DNA from: Treponema primitia ZAS-2
GTDB taxonomy: Bacteria; Spirochaetota; Spirochaetia; Treponematales; Breznakiellaceae
Reading direction: 5' to 3'
DNA: 64,000 nucleotides
Assembly: GCF_000214375.1 (NCBI RefSeq)
Contig: NC_015578.1
Coordinates: forward strand, 2,294,001-2,358,000
Position 1 is the stretch's first letter. The number at the start of each line of letters is the position of its first letter. The notes under the pieces are model-generated. The model searched no databases, was not told where the DNA came from, and saw only the letters and a list, made by a program, of their open reading frames with translations. Positions 1-8,409 of the stretch are shown piece by piece. Both the position numbers and the translations under genes were made by a program.

Positions 1-785
1 AAGCGGGGCTCGGGATCAAAGACATCCACCGCAGCCCCGGCAAGGCGGCCCTCATCCAGGGCCCTGGCCAGATCGGCTTCCACGTAGGTGTCACCTCGGG
101 CGCAGTTAATGTAATAGGCACTGGGTTTCATAGCGGAAAAGGCTGCGTAGTTAAACATTCCCCGGGTTTCAGAGGTAGAGGGCACAAAAACCCCCAGGTA
201 GTCCGAAGAAGAGAGGATCCGGGAAAAATCCGTGGTATGCTCCACCATCAGCGGGGTTTCGGGGTGTTTACGGGGGTGGTAGGTGAGTATCTTCATACCC
301 AGGCCTGAGACTTTTTCAGCTACCATGCGGCCTATGCGGCCAAAGCCTACGATGCCCAGGGTTAAACCCGCCAGATCCCGGCGCTTCAGGTGTTCCCGGT
401 AGGTCCAGTCCCCTTCCCGGGTTTTTCGATCCAGCCTGATGAGATCGCATTCCAGGGCCATGATCATGGCCACCGCGCATTCTGCCACGGTGTTTCCATT
501 GGACAGGGGGGCGTTGACCACCCATATACCCTGGGACTCGGCGTAGTCCACCGCTACCGTATCCACCCCTACCCCATGGCGGGCTATCACCTTGAGCTTC
601 TTCCCCGCAGCCAGAACCTCCTCGGGGAACCGGGCGATACGGGCCAGCAGGGCGTCGGCGTCAGCGATTTCCCGTTTAAGGGTTTCAATATCCGTGGGAA
701 CACCCACCTTGATCTCATATCCCCGTTCAAGGAGATAGTCCTTTCCCGATGAATCCACGTCCTCGGGTATCAATACCTTATACAC
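1..785 (-). CDS. D-isomer-specific 2-hydroxyacid dehydrogenase (SerA-like), 3' end outside window
   Basis: NAD-dependent oxidation or reduction of a 2-hydroxy acid; the family includes phosphoglycerate dehydrogenase of serine synthesis. Reading the minus strand from a GTG at 785 gives an open frame of about 261 codons that leaves the window. It shows the family features in order: an N-terminal domain with ARHGVGVDTV, the helix NGNTVAECAVAMIMAL, a Rossmann motif GIVGFGRIGRMV, and NCARGDTYVEADLARAL, whose Arg is the usual catalytic Arg. It ends at AGAAVDVFDPEPR, which carries the catalytic Glu region; the catalytic His lies outside the window. A GGGAGGGG ribosome site precedes the GTG. It starts 15 bases after the pth stop, so the two are probably one operon. 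The exact substrate cannot be read from the sequence. Confidence 0.9.
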   Translation of the reverse strand, partial: MYKVLIPEDVDSSGKDYLLERGYEIKVGVPTDIETLKREIADADALLARIARFPEEVLAAGKKLKVIARHGVGVDTVAVDYAESQGIWVVNAPLSNGNTVAECAVAMIMALECDLIRLDRKTREGDWTYREHLKRRDLAGLTLGIVGFGRIGRMVAEKVSGLGMKILTYHPRKHPETPLMVEHTTDFSRILSSSDYLGVFVPSTSETRGMFNYAAFSAMKPSAYYINCARGDTYVEADLARALDEGRLAGAAVDVFDPEPR

Positions 786-800
786 CGGTTTACCCCTCCC

Positions 801-1424
801 CTAGCCTATCTTCTTTTTATTCCATTCCGGCAAAAGTGCCTCGGGCCCCTCCAGGAGCGAGCGGGTCAGGGCGGAAGCACAGGCTTCCAGGACCTGATCC
901 AATACCGGCTTCTCCGGGTTTCCAAAATCCGACAGAACCCAGCCGGAAATATTATCGTGGTTCGGCCTGCCTATGCCTATACGCAGGCGCCAAAAATCGG
1001 CAGTGCCGAAGCAGCTTTTCATGGACCGCAGGCCGTTGTGCCCCCCCAGGCCGCCTGAAAACTTGAATGCCGCGACGCCCAGGGGAAGCTCCAGCTCATC
1101 ATGGATCACCAGTATTTTTTCCGGGGGAATTTTAAAAAAAGAAGCAGCGGCCTTGACCGACTCCCCGGAAAGGTTCATATAGGTTTCGGGCATGAGGAAG
1201 TGGAGTCTCGGGGGAAGGGCCGGCAGTTTTAGGCCGTCCGGACCGTCAACAGGCGAGCTTGGCGGTTTTAAAGCCCTGCTGTCCAGGCCGGCGTAAAGGC
1301 CCTTGTACTTCTTCTGCCAGCTCAGGGCAAAGGGAAGAACCGCTGCTAAAAGCCGGCCCGCGTTATGGCGGTTATTCTGATATTCAGGTCCGGGGTTACC
1401 CAGAAATGCAATAAGTTCAATCAT
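801..1424 (-). CDS. pth: Peptidyl-tRNA hydrolase
   Basis: Releases peptidyl-tRNA that drops off ribosomes, so that tRNA can be reused; cytoplasmic. The 207-residue protein has normal length for bacterial Pth. Visible signatures are the N-terminal FLGNPGPEYQNNRHNAG with Asn10 and catalytic His20, the LMPETYMNLSGESV segment, and VIHDELELPLG followed by GGLGGHNGLRSM. It is divergent from the glycosidase gene at 1496 and is followed closely by the 2-hydroxyacid dehydrogenase gene. Assignment by motif is secure. Confidence 0.95.
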   Translation of the reverse strand: MIELIAFLGNPGPEYQNNRHNAGRLLAAVLPFALSWQKKYKGLYAGLDSRALKPPSSPVDGPDGLKLPALPPRLHFLMPETYMNLSGESVKAAASFFKIPPEKILVIHDELELPLGVAAFKFSGGLGGHNGLRSMKSCFGTADFWRLRIGIGRPNHDNISGWVLSDFGNPEKPVLDQVLEACASALTRSLLEGPEALLPEWNKKKIG

Positions 1425-1495
1425 TGGTTTGCTAATCTTTCTATCCTATAGTAAACTATTATCAGCAAAATTTATAGTGATTTTTCGGGGATAAT

Positions 1496-3352
1496 ATGGA
1501 ACTTATACAAACAAAGGGCCCATTGCCAACCGGGTTAGCCGGGACATTGCTGCGCTATACTGCCGGAGCTGCGGGGCAAATTGCAAGGGAAAGGGGCGGG
1601 GCTTTTGAAATCGCCCTCTGGCCCTTTGAGGAATTAATGAATTTTGCCGGCCTGGAAGGGGCGGACCAGGAGGCTTTCGGAGATCCTACGCAACTGACGG
1701 TCCAATGCGGGGGCTGGCAATCCTGGTCTGCGGGCTGGGAACTGGCTGCGGGGGAAACCTTGCCGAATCGGGTCCTGATTATCCCGGAGTTGTTAAAGCT
1801 TACCAACCGTCCAGGGGACACCGAGACACTGGCTGACCGGAGCGGCAAAGACTGGCTTATTGGACACTTCATCATGTATATCAGAGCAGGAGACCGCTAC
1901 CTCTGTATAGCTGCTCTGGATGAGGGGCCTCCGGTAACGTACCGGATCAATATGAAGCGGGGATTGGTCAGCGCGGAGATCTACTGCCCGGGGAAAACCT
2001 GGGCGGAGGGGGAAGCGGCGGCAACGCTGGCGGTTTTTTCCGTTCAGGGATTCTTTTCCCTGAAGGATGCACTGAGAAAACTCTACGGGCAGGAAGAGAG
2101 CTTCAAAACCACTGCCTTCCTGGGTAAGATCCCCGGGGGATACGAATCCTGGTACAACCACTACACGAATATCAATGAAAAACTCATCCTGGGAGATCTG
2201 GAAAATCTGGGAAAAACCGAAAACATCATCAAGCTCCATTACCTGGATTCAAAAAAGCCCGTGGTATTCCAGATAGACGACGGTTGGGAAAAGGCTGTGG
2301 GGGAATGGGAAATCAATTACAAGCGCTTCCCTCAGGGACTCGCCCCGGTGGCTTCACAAATCGAACAGGCCGGGTACATACCCGGCCTCTGGTTCGCGCC
2401 TTTTCTGGTGATAAAAAAAGCCCGCATATTCAGGGAAAAACCCGAATGGGTCCTGAGGGAAAAGCCGGGTGGTAAGCCCGTGGTGGCAGGGTTCAACCAC
2501 CTCTGGGACAAACAGTATTACTGTCTGGACATATCCCGGGAGGATGTACTGGATTACCTTGGGGGGCTTATAAACCGAGCGGTCGATGAATGGGGCTTCC
2601 GCTATCTCAAACTGGACTTCCTCTACACAGGCCTCTTTAACGGGGCCTTTGCCAATCCCGGCAGCCCTCACGAACACTACCGCCGGGCCTGCGCTGTCCT
2701 AACCGGCCGTAGCGCTACCAGGACCGGGCTTCCGGTGGCCTACCTGGGCTGCGGCCTCCCCCTGGGGCCTTCCTACCGCCGCTTCCCCCTCTCCCGTATC
2801 GGGGCGGACACAAAGGCCGAGTGGGACTGGAAACTGGTAAAATGCCTGGGCCACACAGGCCGGCCCTCGGCCTATATAAATCTCATGGACACCATAGGCC
2901 GTTCCTTTATGAACGGCTCGGTGTACATCAACGATCCGGATGTGATCTTCCTCAGAAGCCAAAACTGCCGGCTCACGGCCAATGAAAAGGAACTTATCGC
3001 CCTGGTCAATTTCCTCCTGGCAGGACAAATCATGTTTTCCGACAATCCCCTTCAGCTAAGCCCTGATGACCTGGCCCTGTCCGGGCATATTGCGGAACTG
3101 TACCGCAGCCTGGAGGGGGATGAGTATGGGGTAAGGCGGCTGGACCGGGATCTGTTCCGCCTGGAAAGCCGGTCCAGGAAAACCACGGGCATCATCAACC
3201 TTTCCGAAAAGCCCTGGCAGGTCTCCGGGGATGAGACAGAAGGCGGTTTTTATGCTATACTAAAGGAAGGAGAGTATATTATTGATCACCGTATCGGAGG
3301 GACCATGAATTTTGCACCCCATACAATTACGATCCTACGGATAAAGAAATAA
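1496..3352 (+). CDS. Alpha-galactosidase-like glycoside hydrolase (GH36/clan GH-D type)
   Basis: Probably hydrolyses alpha-galactosidic or related sugars in the cytoplasm; no signal peptide is seen. Length is 618 residues. The N-terminal third is a beta-rich domain with GGWQSWSAGWEL. A barrel domain follows, with VFQIDDGWE near residue 260, GLWFAPFLV near 300, and YLKLDFLY with Asp374 as expected nucleophile. RIGADTKAEWD follows, where Asp438 is the expected acid/base. A small C-terminal beta domain closes the protein. The two catalytic Asp positions are inferred from family pattern. Start ATG follows a GGGGAT ribosome site. The next gene begins at the base after its stop, so both are co-transcribed although unrelated in function. 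Substrate is not determined: raffinose-type and other alpha-linked sugars are equally possible. Confidence 0.85.
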   Translation: MELIQTKGPLPTGLAGTLLRYTAGAAGQIARERGGAFEIALWPFEELMNFAGLEGADQEAFGDPTQLTVQCGGWQSWSAGWELAAGETLPNRVLIIPELLKLTNRPGDTETLADRSGKDWLIGHFIMYIRAGDRYLCIAALDEGPPVTYRINMKRGLVSAEIYCPGKTWAEGEAAATLAVFSVQGFFSLKDALRKLYGQEESFKTTAFLGKIPGGYESWYNHYTNINEKLILGDLENLGKTENIIKLHYLDSKKPVVFQIDDGWEKAVGEWEINYKRFPQGLAPVASQIEQAGYIPGLWFAPFLVIKKARIFREKPEWVLREKPGGKPVVAGFNHLWDKQYYCLDISREDVLDYLGGLINRAVDEWGFRYLKLDFLYTGLFNGAFANPGSPHEHYRRACAVLTGRSATRTGLPVAYLGCGLPLGPSYRRFPLSRIGADTKAEWDWKLVKCLGHTGRPSAYINLMDTIGRSFMNGSVYINDPDVIFLRSQNCRLTANEKELIALVNFLLAGQIMFSDNPLQLSPDDLALSGHIAELYRSLEGDEYGVRRLDRDLFRLESRSRKTTGIINLSEKPWQVSGDETEGGFYAILKEGEYIIDHRIGGTMNFAPHTITILRIKK

Positions 3353-5005
3353 ATGAAAAAGAAAACCTATATAATCGGACACCGAAACCCCGACACTGAT
3401 TCGGTGGTTTCCGCCGCAGCTTATGCCCGGCTAAAACAGGCCCAGGGGCAAGAAAACGTTTTCCCCGCAAGGGCGGGGAACATCGGCTATCAAACCGAGT
3501 ACATCTTCAACCGCTTTAAGGTACCCGTACCGGAGTACCTGCCGGACCTTATCCCCAAGGCCTCCTACTACATCTCGGAGCCCCCAGTGACCATAGCCGA
3601 AGATGTGACGGTCTGGGAGGCCCTGGAACGTATGCAGAAGGACGGCCTTAGGGTCATCCCCATCGTTGATTCCCAGGGTATATACAAAAGTATGCTCCAC
3701 TACCGGGGTTTTGCCAATTATATTATCACCCACATCAACCCACACAAGAAATCCTATTTTCCCGTGTCCATCGATCACCTGACCGCCACCCTCCGTGCCC
3801 AGCCTATCACGGTGTTCAATTCCAGTGAAGTGAAGAAGTCCCCCATTGTGGTGGCCGGCTCTTACAATGACTACTTCAAGAAACATCTGGAAGAGGAAAG
3901 CCCGGACGACTCCCTGGTGATCCTGGGGGACCGCTGGGATTTACAGAAATTCTGTCTGGAGAGGAAGGTCCGGGCGCTGATACTCTCCAACGGCCATACC
4001 CTGGATAAGGAACTGGTAGCCTTGGCGACAAAGAACCATGTATCGGTGATAACCAGTCCTTTCGATACCTCATCAACAGCGATGCTGATCATCTACTCAG
4101 CACCGGTGAGTGCCATGGGGGACGATTCTGTACCCCTGGTTCACCTGAATGATCCGGTGCGAAAAATACGGGAACCCCTATCAACGGCCCCTTCCCGCTG
4201 TCTCCCAGTGGGGGATGACGAGGGCCGGGTGGCGGGGATTATCTTCGAGGGAGACCTGATCAAGGAACCAAATATCGAAGTAATAATGGTGGATCATAAT
4301 GAACCCAACCAGGCCATTGAGGGGATTGAAAATTACCGTATCCTTGAAGTGATAGACCACCACAGGCTTGGAAACCTTTCCACCAAGTACCCTATCACTT
4401 TTATTAACAAGGTAGTAGGGGCTACCTGCACTATTATTGCCAACCTTTACCGGGAATCCCATGTACCCATGGACAAGGAAATAGCATCAATACTACTCTG
4501 CGGTATCCTGTCAGATACCTTATCTCTCCACTCCGCCACAACCACCGATACGGATAGGAATACTGCGGAGTACCTTTCTTCGGTTACCGGCCTGGACATA
4601 ATTCAACTGGGACAGGAACTCCAGACAGAAGCGAACCGCATCAACGCCCGTCCCGCAGAAGAACTGGTCGCCATGGACATGAAGGAATACGCCGAACAGG
4701 GGGTGGAATTTTCCGTGAGCCAGGTTGAAACCGACCGCCCGGACGATCTGGTAACCCGCAAGGATGAAATCCTGGGTCAGCTTGAAAAAATCTGCTCCCG
4801 CAAAAAATGGCTGTTCTCCGCCCTTCTGGTCACCGACGTGACCACCCTGGATTCCCTGCTCTTTGTAGCGGGAAAAAAATCCTTCCTGGCCCAAATCAAC
4901 TTTCCCCGCAAGGAAGATGGTATCTATGTGATGAAGGACGTAGTTTCACGGAAAAAACAGCTCATCCCCCTGCTTTCTGAACTGGTGGAAAAGGCAAAGG
5001 ACTGA
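3353..5005 (+). CDS. ppaC: Manganese-dependent (family II) inorganic pyrophosphatase with CBS and DRTGG domains
   Basis: Hydrolyses pyrophosphate to phosphate, pulling biosynthetic reactions forward. At 550 residues it is the long form of the family. The N-terminal DHH domain has IIGHRNPDTDS, with metal-ligand His10, Asp14 and Asp16. Next come a CBS half (VTVWEALERMQKDGLRVIP), a DRTGG-like segment (about 190-250), a second CBS half, and then VDHNE and VIDHHRLGN, the DHH signature. A DHHA2-type C-terminal domain ends the protein. CBS-PPases of this type are controlled by adenine nucleotides, and the DRTGG insert usually goes with diadenosine polyphosphate binding. The start codon abuts the upstream TAA. 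A 33-bp tandem repeat lies just downstream. Confidence 0.93.
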   Translation: MKKKTYIIGHRNPDTDSVVSAAAYARLKQAQGQENVFPARAGNIGYQTEYIFNRFKVPVPEYLPDLIPKASYYISEPPVTIAEDVTVWEALERMQKDGLRVIPIVDSQGIYKSMLHYRGFANYIITHINPHKKSYFPVSIDHLTATLRAQPITVFNSSEVKKSPIVVAGSYNDYFKKHLEEESPDDSLVILGDRWDLQKFCLERKVRALILSNGHTLDKELVALATKNHVSVITSPFDTSSTAMLIIYSAPVSAMGDDSVPLVHLNDPVRKIREPLSTAPSRCLPVGDDEGRVAGIIFEGDLIKEPNIEVIMVDHNEPNQAIEGIENYRILEVIDHHRLGNLSTKYPITFINKVVGATCTIIANLYRESHVPMDKEIASILLCGILSDTLSLHSATTTDTDRNTAEYLSSVTGLDIIQLGQELQTEANRINARPAEELVAMDMKEYAEQGVEFSVSQVETDRPDDLVTRKDEILGQLEKICSRKKWLFSALLVTDVTTLDSLLFVAGKKSFLAQINFPRKEDGIYVMKDVVSRKKQLIPLLSELVEKAKD

Positions 5006-5031
5006 CTGAATCTATTCGCATACTATACAAT

Positions 5032-5118
5032 CAGGAAAAATCAACCCGAAAAATGGGTATTTTTCAGGAAAAGTCAGCCCGAATAATGTGGAATTTTGAG
5101 GAAAAATCAGCCCATAAA
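5032..5118. repeat. 33-bp tandem repeat, about 2.6 copies, non-coding
   Basis: Units start at 5032, 5065 and 5098, exactly 33 bases apart. Each begins with a version of CAGGAAAAATCAGCCCGAA and then diverges. The array lies between the PPase stop and the MerR gene. A multiple of three suggests it could descend from coding sequence, but no convincing start or full frame is present. Confidence 0.8.
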
Positions 5119-5233
5119 AGAATCCGGATCCTTAAGTGGATCTTTCCTGGACAGCTCCCGCAGAGCAAGGGCTAGAAAAAAAAGACGAAAATCCGCATTA
5201 TAAAGATTGATCAAGGATAGTAAACCGAAACAG

Positions 5234-5250
5234 GCTAAAGCTACTTTAGC
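5234..5250. promoter_or_regulatory. Inverted repeat just upstream of the MerR gene, possible autoregulatory operator
   Basis: A perfect 7-bp inverted repeat, GCTAAAG-cta-CTTTAGC, ends 13 bases before the ATG of the MerR gene and directly precedes its ribosome site. MerR regulators bind dyads near their own promoters, so an operator is plausible. A small mRNA hairpin is the alternative. Confidence 0.4.
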
Positions 5251-5263
5251 TTTGGGAGGTACA

Positions 5264-6076
5264 ATGAAACACAGTATCACCGATGTCGCAAAGGTTTTAG
5301 GGCTAACATCCAGCGCCATACGCTTTTTTGAGAAAAAAGGCCTGACCTATGTTGAACGTGAGATGAATGGGCGCCGTTTTTATACCGAAACGAATGTGCT
5401 TGAGTTGCTTGATTATACTAATTATAGATCCATGGGCTTCACTTTGAAAGAAATAGCGGAATATTTCGAAAGAAACCGCAAGAAAGGAAAGACTCGTGAA
5501 ATGATGATAAAATATAGGGAAAAATATAAGCTCAAGGCGCTTGAACAAGCGGAAAAATATAAAAATTTGGCTAATGCTATTGAATCACATTTACAAAATG
5601 ACCGGCTCATTGATGACTTGCTTGATAAATATGAGTTTAGTAAGCCGCCGTCTATGCTCATGTTGTACGATGAAAAATATGGTATCGCCTCGAAGGACCA
5701 AAAAATGCAGCTAATTCAACAAAAATGGATAAAAGCCATGCCCGAAACAAGATTATCGGTTTTACTTTATTCTATTGAAACCATGGAAGCGCGTTTTGGG
5801 CTTTCTATACTATCGGAAAGAGCGGAAAATCTTTCGCTGCCAAGAGATACGCACGTACAGGAATTATCCAGCGTATCCTGTTTACACACAATTATCGCTA
5901 TGAATGTAAAATATATCGAGGAACCACAGTATGCATTTATAAAGCCATTAGAATTTGTTAGAGCACATGGCTTCATGCTTGCGGGTAAACCTTGGGGACA
6001 TATCCTGTTTGTAGATGCAGAAAAAACGATGGGTTTATGTCTTTATATGGAACTTTGGATACCAATAAAACTCTAA
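5264..6076 (+). CDS. MerR-family transcriptional regulator with C-terminal effector domain
   Basis: Probable DNA-binding activator, 270 residues. The N-terminal winged helix, SITDVAKVLGLTSSAIRFFEKKGL to MGFTLKEI, is typical MerR. A charged coiled-coil dimerisation helix follows (about residues 65-125). The C-terminal part, ending HGFMLAGKPWGHILFVDAEKTMG, resembles a GyrI-like ligand-binding domain. The start at 5264 is chosen because GGGAGGT precedes it by 3 bases and the MerR domain begins at once; the frame is open further upstream but without a ribosome site. Base composition is clearly more AT-rich than the flanking PPase gene, which suggests acquisition. It points toward the UroD-like methyltransferase gene, from which it is now separated by an insertion sequence. 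Regulation of that gene is inferred from position only. Confidence 0.85.
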   Translation: MKHSITDVAKVLGLTSSAIRFFEKKGLTYVEREMNGRRFYTETNVLELLDYTNYRSMGFTLKEIAEYFERNRKKGKTREMMIKYREKYKLKALEQAEKYKNLANAIESHLQNDRLIDDLLDKYEFSKPPSMLMLYDEKYGIASKDQKMQLIQQKWIKAMPETRLSVLLYSIETMEARFGLSILSERAENLSLPRDTHVQELSSVSCLHTIIAMNVKYIEEPQYAFIKPLEFVRAHGFMLAGKPWGHILFVDAEKTMGLCLYMELWIPIKL

Positions 6077-6144
6077 AATTTATTAAAAAAAGCTTGCTTA
6101 TAAAGCCACTTTAACTTGTACCATAAAATCACAGCTGTTTATTG

Positions 6145-6156
6145 ACCACTAGTGGT
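6145..6156. promoter_or_regulatory. 12-bp perfect palindrome upstream of the interrupted methyltransferase promoter
   Basis: ACCACTAGTGGT is perfectly self-complementary and lies between the MerR gene and the insertion sequence. With the insertion removed it would sit about 60 bases upstream of the methyltransferase start, so it could be a regulator site. No second copy is seen nearby. Confidence 0.35.
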
Positions 6157-6190
6157 TGTCTGTCATGATGTGTACTAGTCAAGATAATAT

Positions 6191-6219
6191 CTGACACTTG
6201 TTGAAAAATATGATATACT
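6191..6219 (+). promoter_or_regulatory. Transposase promoter of IS copy 1
   Basis: CTGACA, 17 bases, then TATACT. The -35 element lies inside the left terminal inverted repeat. The ATG follows 20 bases after the -10, preceded by AAGGAG. Confidence 0.6.
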
Positions 6220-6238
6220 AATCAGCAAGGAGCGGAAG

Positions 6239-7294
6239 ATGACGAACCAACAAAAAATCATCAAAACGAAGGTCGGGATACTTGAGCTGGCAAAGCAGCT
6301 TGGGAATGTGTCGCAAGCATGCAAGGTCATGGGGTATTCCCGGGACAGTTTCTACCGGTTTAAGACCCTGTATGAGACCGGGGGCGAACTGGCGTTGCAG
6401 GAAATCAGCAAGCAAAAACCCAACGAAAAGAACCGGGTGGATCCTGAGGTGGAGAAGGCGGTGGTGGACTTTGCGTATGAGCAACCGGCCTATGGGCAAT
6501 TGCGGGTCAGCAATGAGCTGAAGAAACGGGGCATGTTGGTCTCCCCCGGTGGGATTCGCAGCATCTGGCTTCGCCATGACCTGGCTACATTTAAGGCACG
6601 GCTGAAGGCGCTGGAAGCGAAGATGGCCCAGGAGCATCTCATCCTCACGGAGAGCCAATTGGCGGCCATGGAGCGAGCCCAGGAAGACAAAGAGGCTCAC
6701 GGGGAAATAGAGACCGAGCATCCGGGATATTTGGGGGCTCAGGACACCTACTATGTGGGAAACATCAAGGGTGTCGGGCATATTTACCAGCAAACTTTTA
6801 TCGACACGTATTCCAAGGTCGCTTTCTGCAAGGTGTACGACCGCAAGAATGCCTTGGTAGCCGCCGATATGCTGAACGATGTGGTGATTCCCTTTTTCGA
6901 TTCCCAAGACATTCCCCTGCTACGGATCCTCACGGACCGGGGGAGTGAATACTGCGGGAACCGGGAGCATCACGAATATGTGTTATACCTGGATCTTGAA
7001 AACATTGAGCATACCCGGACAAAAACCCGCCATCCTCAAACGAACGGCATTTGTGAACGATTCAACAAGACCTGCAAGGAAGAGTTCTACTCGGTTGCCT
7101 TCCGTAAAAAAGTGTACCACACCATCGACGAGATACAACTTGACCTTACCGAGTGGATACGGCAATATAACTACGAGCGAACTCACAGCGGCAAGTATTG
7201 CTACGGGAAGACGCCAATGCAAACGTTCGTTGATTCAATTCCATTAGCCAAAGAAAAACTCATTGGCTATTATGAATCTGACGGTCAGTCCTAA
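6239..7294 (+). CDS. IS481-family transposase, copy 1
   Basis: DDE-type integrase-like transposase of 351 residues. The N-terminal helix-turn-helix (about residues 10-45, QLGNVSQACKVMGYSRDSFYR) binds the ends. The rve catalytic core has its first Asp in AQDTYYVG, the second in ILTDRGSEYCG and the Glu in GICERFNKTCKEEF. All three catalytic residues are present and the frame is intact, so the protein should be active. An AAGGAG ribosome site lies 6 bases before the ATG. It is identical at protein level to the copy at 55263. Confidence 0.95.
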   Translation: MTNQQKIIKTKVGILELAKQLGNVSQACKVMGYSRDSFYRFKTLYETGGELALQEISKQKPNEKNRVDPEVEKAVVDFAYEQPAYGQLRVSNELKKRGMLVSPGGIRSIWLRHDLATFKARLKALEAKMAQEHLILTESQLAAMERAQEDKEAHGEIETEHPGYLGAQDTYYVGNIKGVGHIYQQTFIDTYSKVAFCKVYDRKNALVAADMLNDVVIPFFDSQDIPLLRILTDRGSEYCGNREHHEYVLYLDLENIEHTRTKTRHPQTNGICERFNKTCKEEFYSVAFRKKVYHTIDEIQLDLTEWIRQYNYERTHSGKYCYGKTPMQTFVDSIPLAKEKLIGYYESDGQS

Positions 7295-7376
7295 TGGATT
7301 TCTTTAAGTGTCAGACCATGTCTTGGCTAGTACACATGATGTCATGGCAGTATTCAAATGTTAAAGAGGTAAAGGC

Positions 7377-8345
7377 ATGAACTTATCCCCAAAAGAAAAT
7401 TATCTGAGGGCATTGAATCACCAGGAACCGGAGTATATACCCTTCGGAGTCGCGGAATCTGTGTTGGTTGCATCGAATCTGGAACTGGAGTACGGACATC
7501 CCGGCGGTGGCATCGATGGCTTTGGAGTGCGTTGGGTTTCTTCCGCTGAAGGGGCCGGCCAATCGCTCCCGGATTCAAGGGCATTTTTGCTTGATGATGT
7601 TACCGAATGGAAAAAGAAAGTCACTATTCCCAATCCTGATAAGATTGACTGGCAATCAATGGCCGAAACACAACTCGCTGGGGTAAATCGTGACACTACA
7701 CCAACCTTGGTTATTTCTCCAAATGGTCCCTTTGAACGACTCGCTGCATGTATGGGATTTGAAAATGCCCTTATCGCAATGGTGGAGGAACCGGATGCGG
7801 TGAATGAATTATTGTCAGCGATTACTGACTTTAAAATTAAGTTCATTAAAAATATCGCAAAATATTTTAAACCTGATATTTTTTATTATGCTGATGACAT
7901 TGCAACAGAACGCAACCTTTTTATGTCCCCGGCAACCTACCGGGAACTCATAAAACCCCAGCATAAGCGTATTGCTGAGGCGAGCAAAGAGTGTGGCATG
8001 ATTCCGATACAACATACCTGTGGCAGAGCCGAAGACATCATTGAAGATATTATCGACACAGGAGCAGATGCTTGGAGTTCTGTTCAACCAAGAAATGATA
8101 TTGCCGGTTTATTAAAAAAATACGGCAATAAAATAGTCATTGAAGGCGGATATGACGCAAATGGGGCTCCAGGTTTTGAAACTGCTTCCAATGAAAAAAT
8201 TGAGGCGGAAGTTCGAAGATGTTTTTCCGAATATGGCAAATATAAAGGTTATACGTTCTGGGGGTTCTTAATGAAAACCGGAACCAATCTAAATATATTT
8301 GAGGACGTATTTAACGCCTATCTGAAAGTCCGGGACGGGAAATAA
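7377..8345 (+). CDS. Uroporphyrinogen decarboxylase-like (MtaA/CmuA-type) methyltransferase
   Basis: 322-residue member of the UroD/cobalamin methyltransferase family, which moves methyl groups between corrinoid proteins and acceptors such as coenzyme M or tetrahydrofolate. Visible parts are the N-terminal LSPKENYLRALNHQEPEYIPFG, the central ISPNGPFERLAACMGFENAL, and the zinc-type motif IQHTCGRAEDI, whose His and Cys are the first two ligands in MtaA. The third Cys that MtaA-type enzymes carry in a GCG segment near the C terminus is not evident; the equivalent stretch reads GYTFWGFLMKTGTN. Zinc binding may therefore differ. Neighbours are a MerR regulator upstream (beyond the insertion sequence), then a COG0523 GTPase and a His-rich protein downstream. 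No corrinoid protein gene is in the window. Not a true heme-pathway HemE by length and motifs. Confidence 0.8.
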   Translation: MNLSPKENYLRALNHQEPEYIPFGVAESVLVASNLELEYGHPGGGIDGFGVRWVSSAEGAGQSLPDSRAFLLDDVTEWKKKVTIPNPDKIDWQSMAETQLAGVNRDTTPTLVISPNGPFERLAACMGFENALIAMVEEPDAVNELLSAITDFKIKFIKNIAKYFKPDIFYYADDIATERNLFMSPATYRELIKPQHKRIAEASKECGMIPIQHTCGRAEDIIEDIIDTGADAWSSVQPRNDIAGLLKKYGNKIVIEGGYDANGAPGFETASNEKIEAEVRRCFSEYGKYKGYTFWGFLMKTGTNLNIFEDVFNAYLKVRDGK

Positions 8346-8353
8346 CCCAGAAA

Positions 8354-8389
8354 GGGTGGCGCAGACTTATTGTTTACGCCGCTCTTTTT
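8354..8389 (+). terminator. Probable intrinsic terminator or attenuator after the methyltransferase gene
   Basis: A 6-bp stem GTGGCG/CGCCGC (8356-8361 with 8377-8382, one G-U pair) is followed by TCTTTTTG. It lies between the methyltransferase stop and the GTPase start, so it may reduce rather than block expression of the downstream pair. Confidence 0.5.
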
Positions 8390-8409
8390 GTTTGTACGGA
8401 GTATAAAGC

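Larger units (their letters stand above)
6171..7334 (+). mobile_element. IS481-type insertion sequence, copy 1 (1164 bp)
   Basis: Complete element. The ends are imperfect inverted repeats of 29 bp (24 of 29 match) starting TGTACTAG. A 7-bp target duplication CATGATG lies at 6164-6170 and 7335-7341. One transposase gene fills the element. The copy at 55195-56358 has the same length and appears identical throughout, so both insertions are recent. Copy 1 lies between the MerR gene and the methyltransferase gene, 42 bases before the latter's start codon, and probably disturbs its original promoter. Confidence 0.97.

Noticed and set aside
6218-6907. 229-codon minus-strand frame inside both insertion sequences
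   Set aside because: Antisense to the transposase catalytic domain. It appears twice only because the element does.
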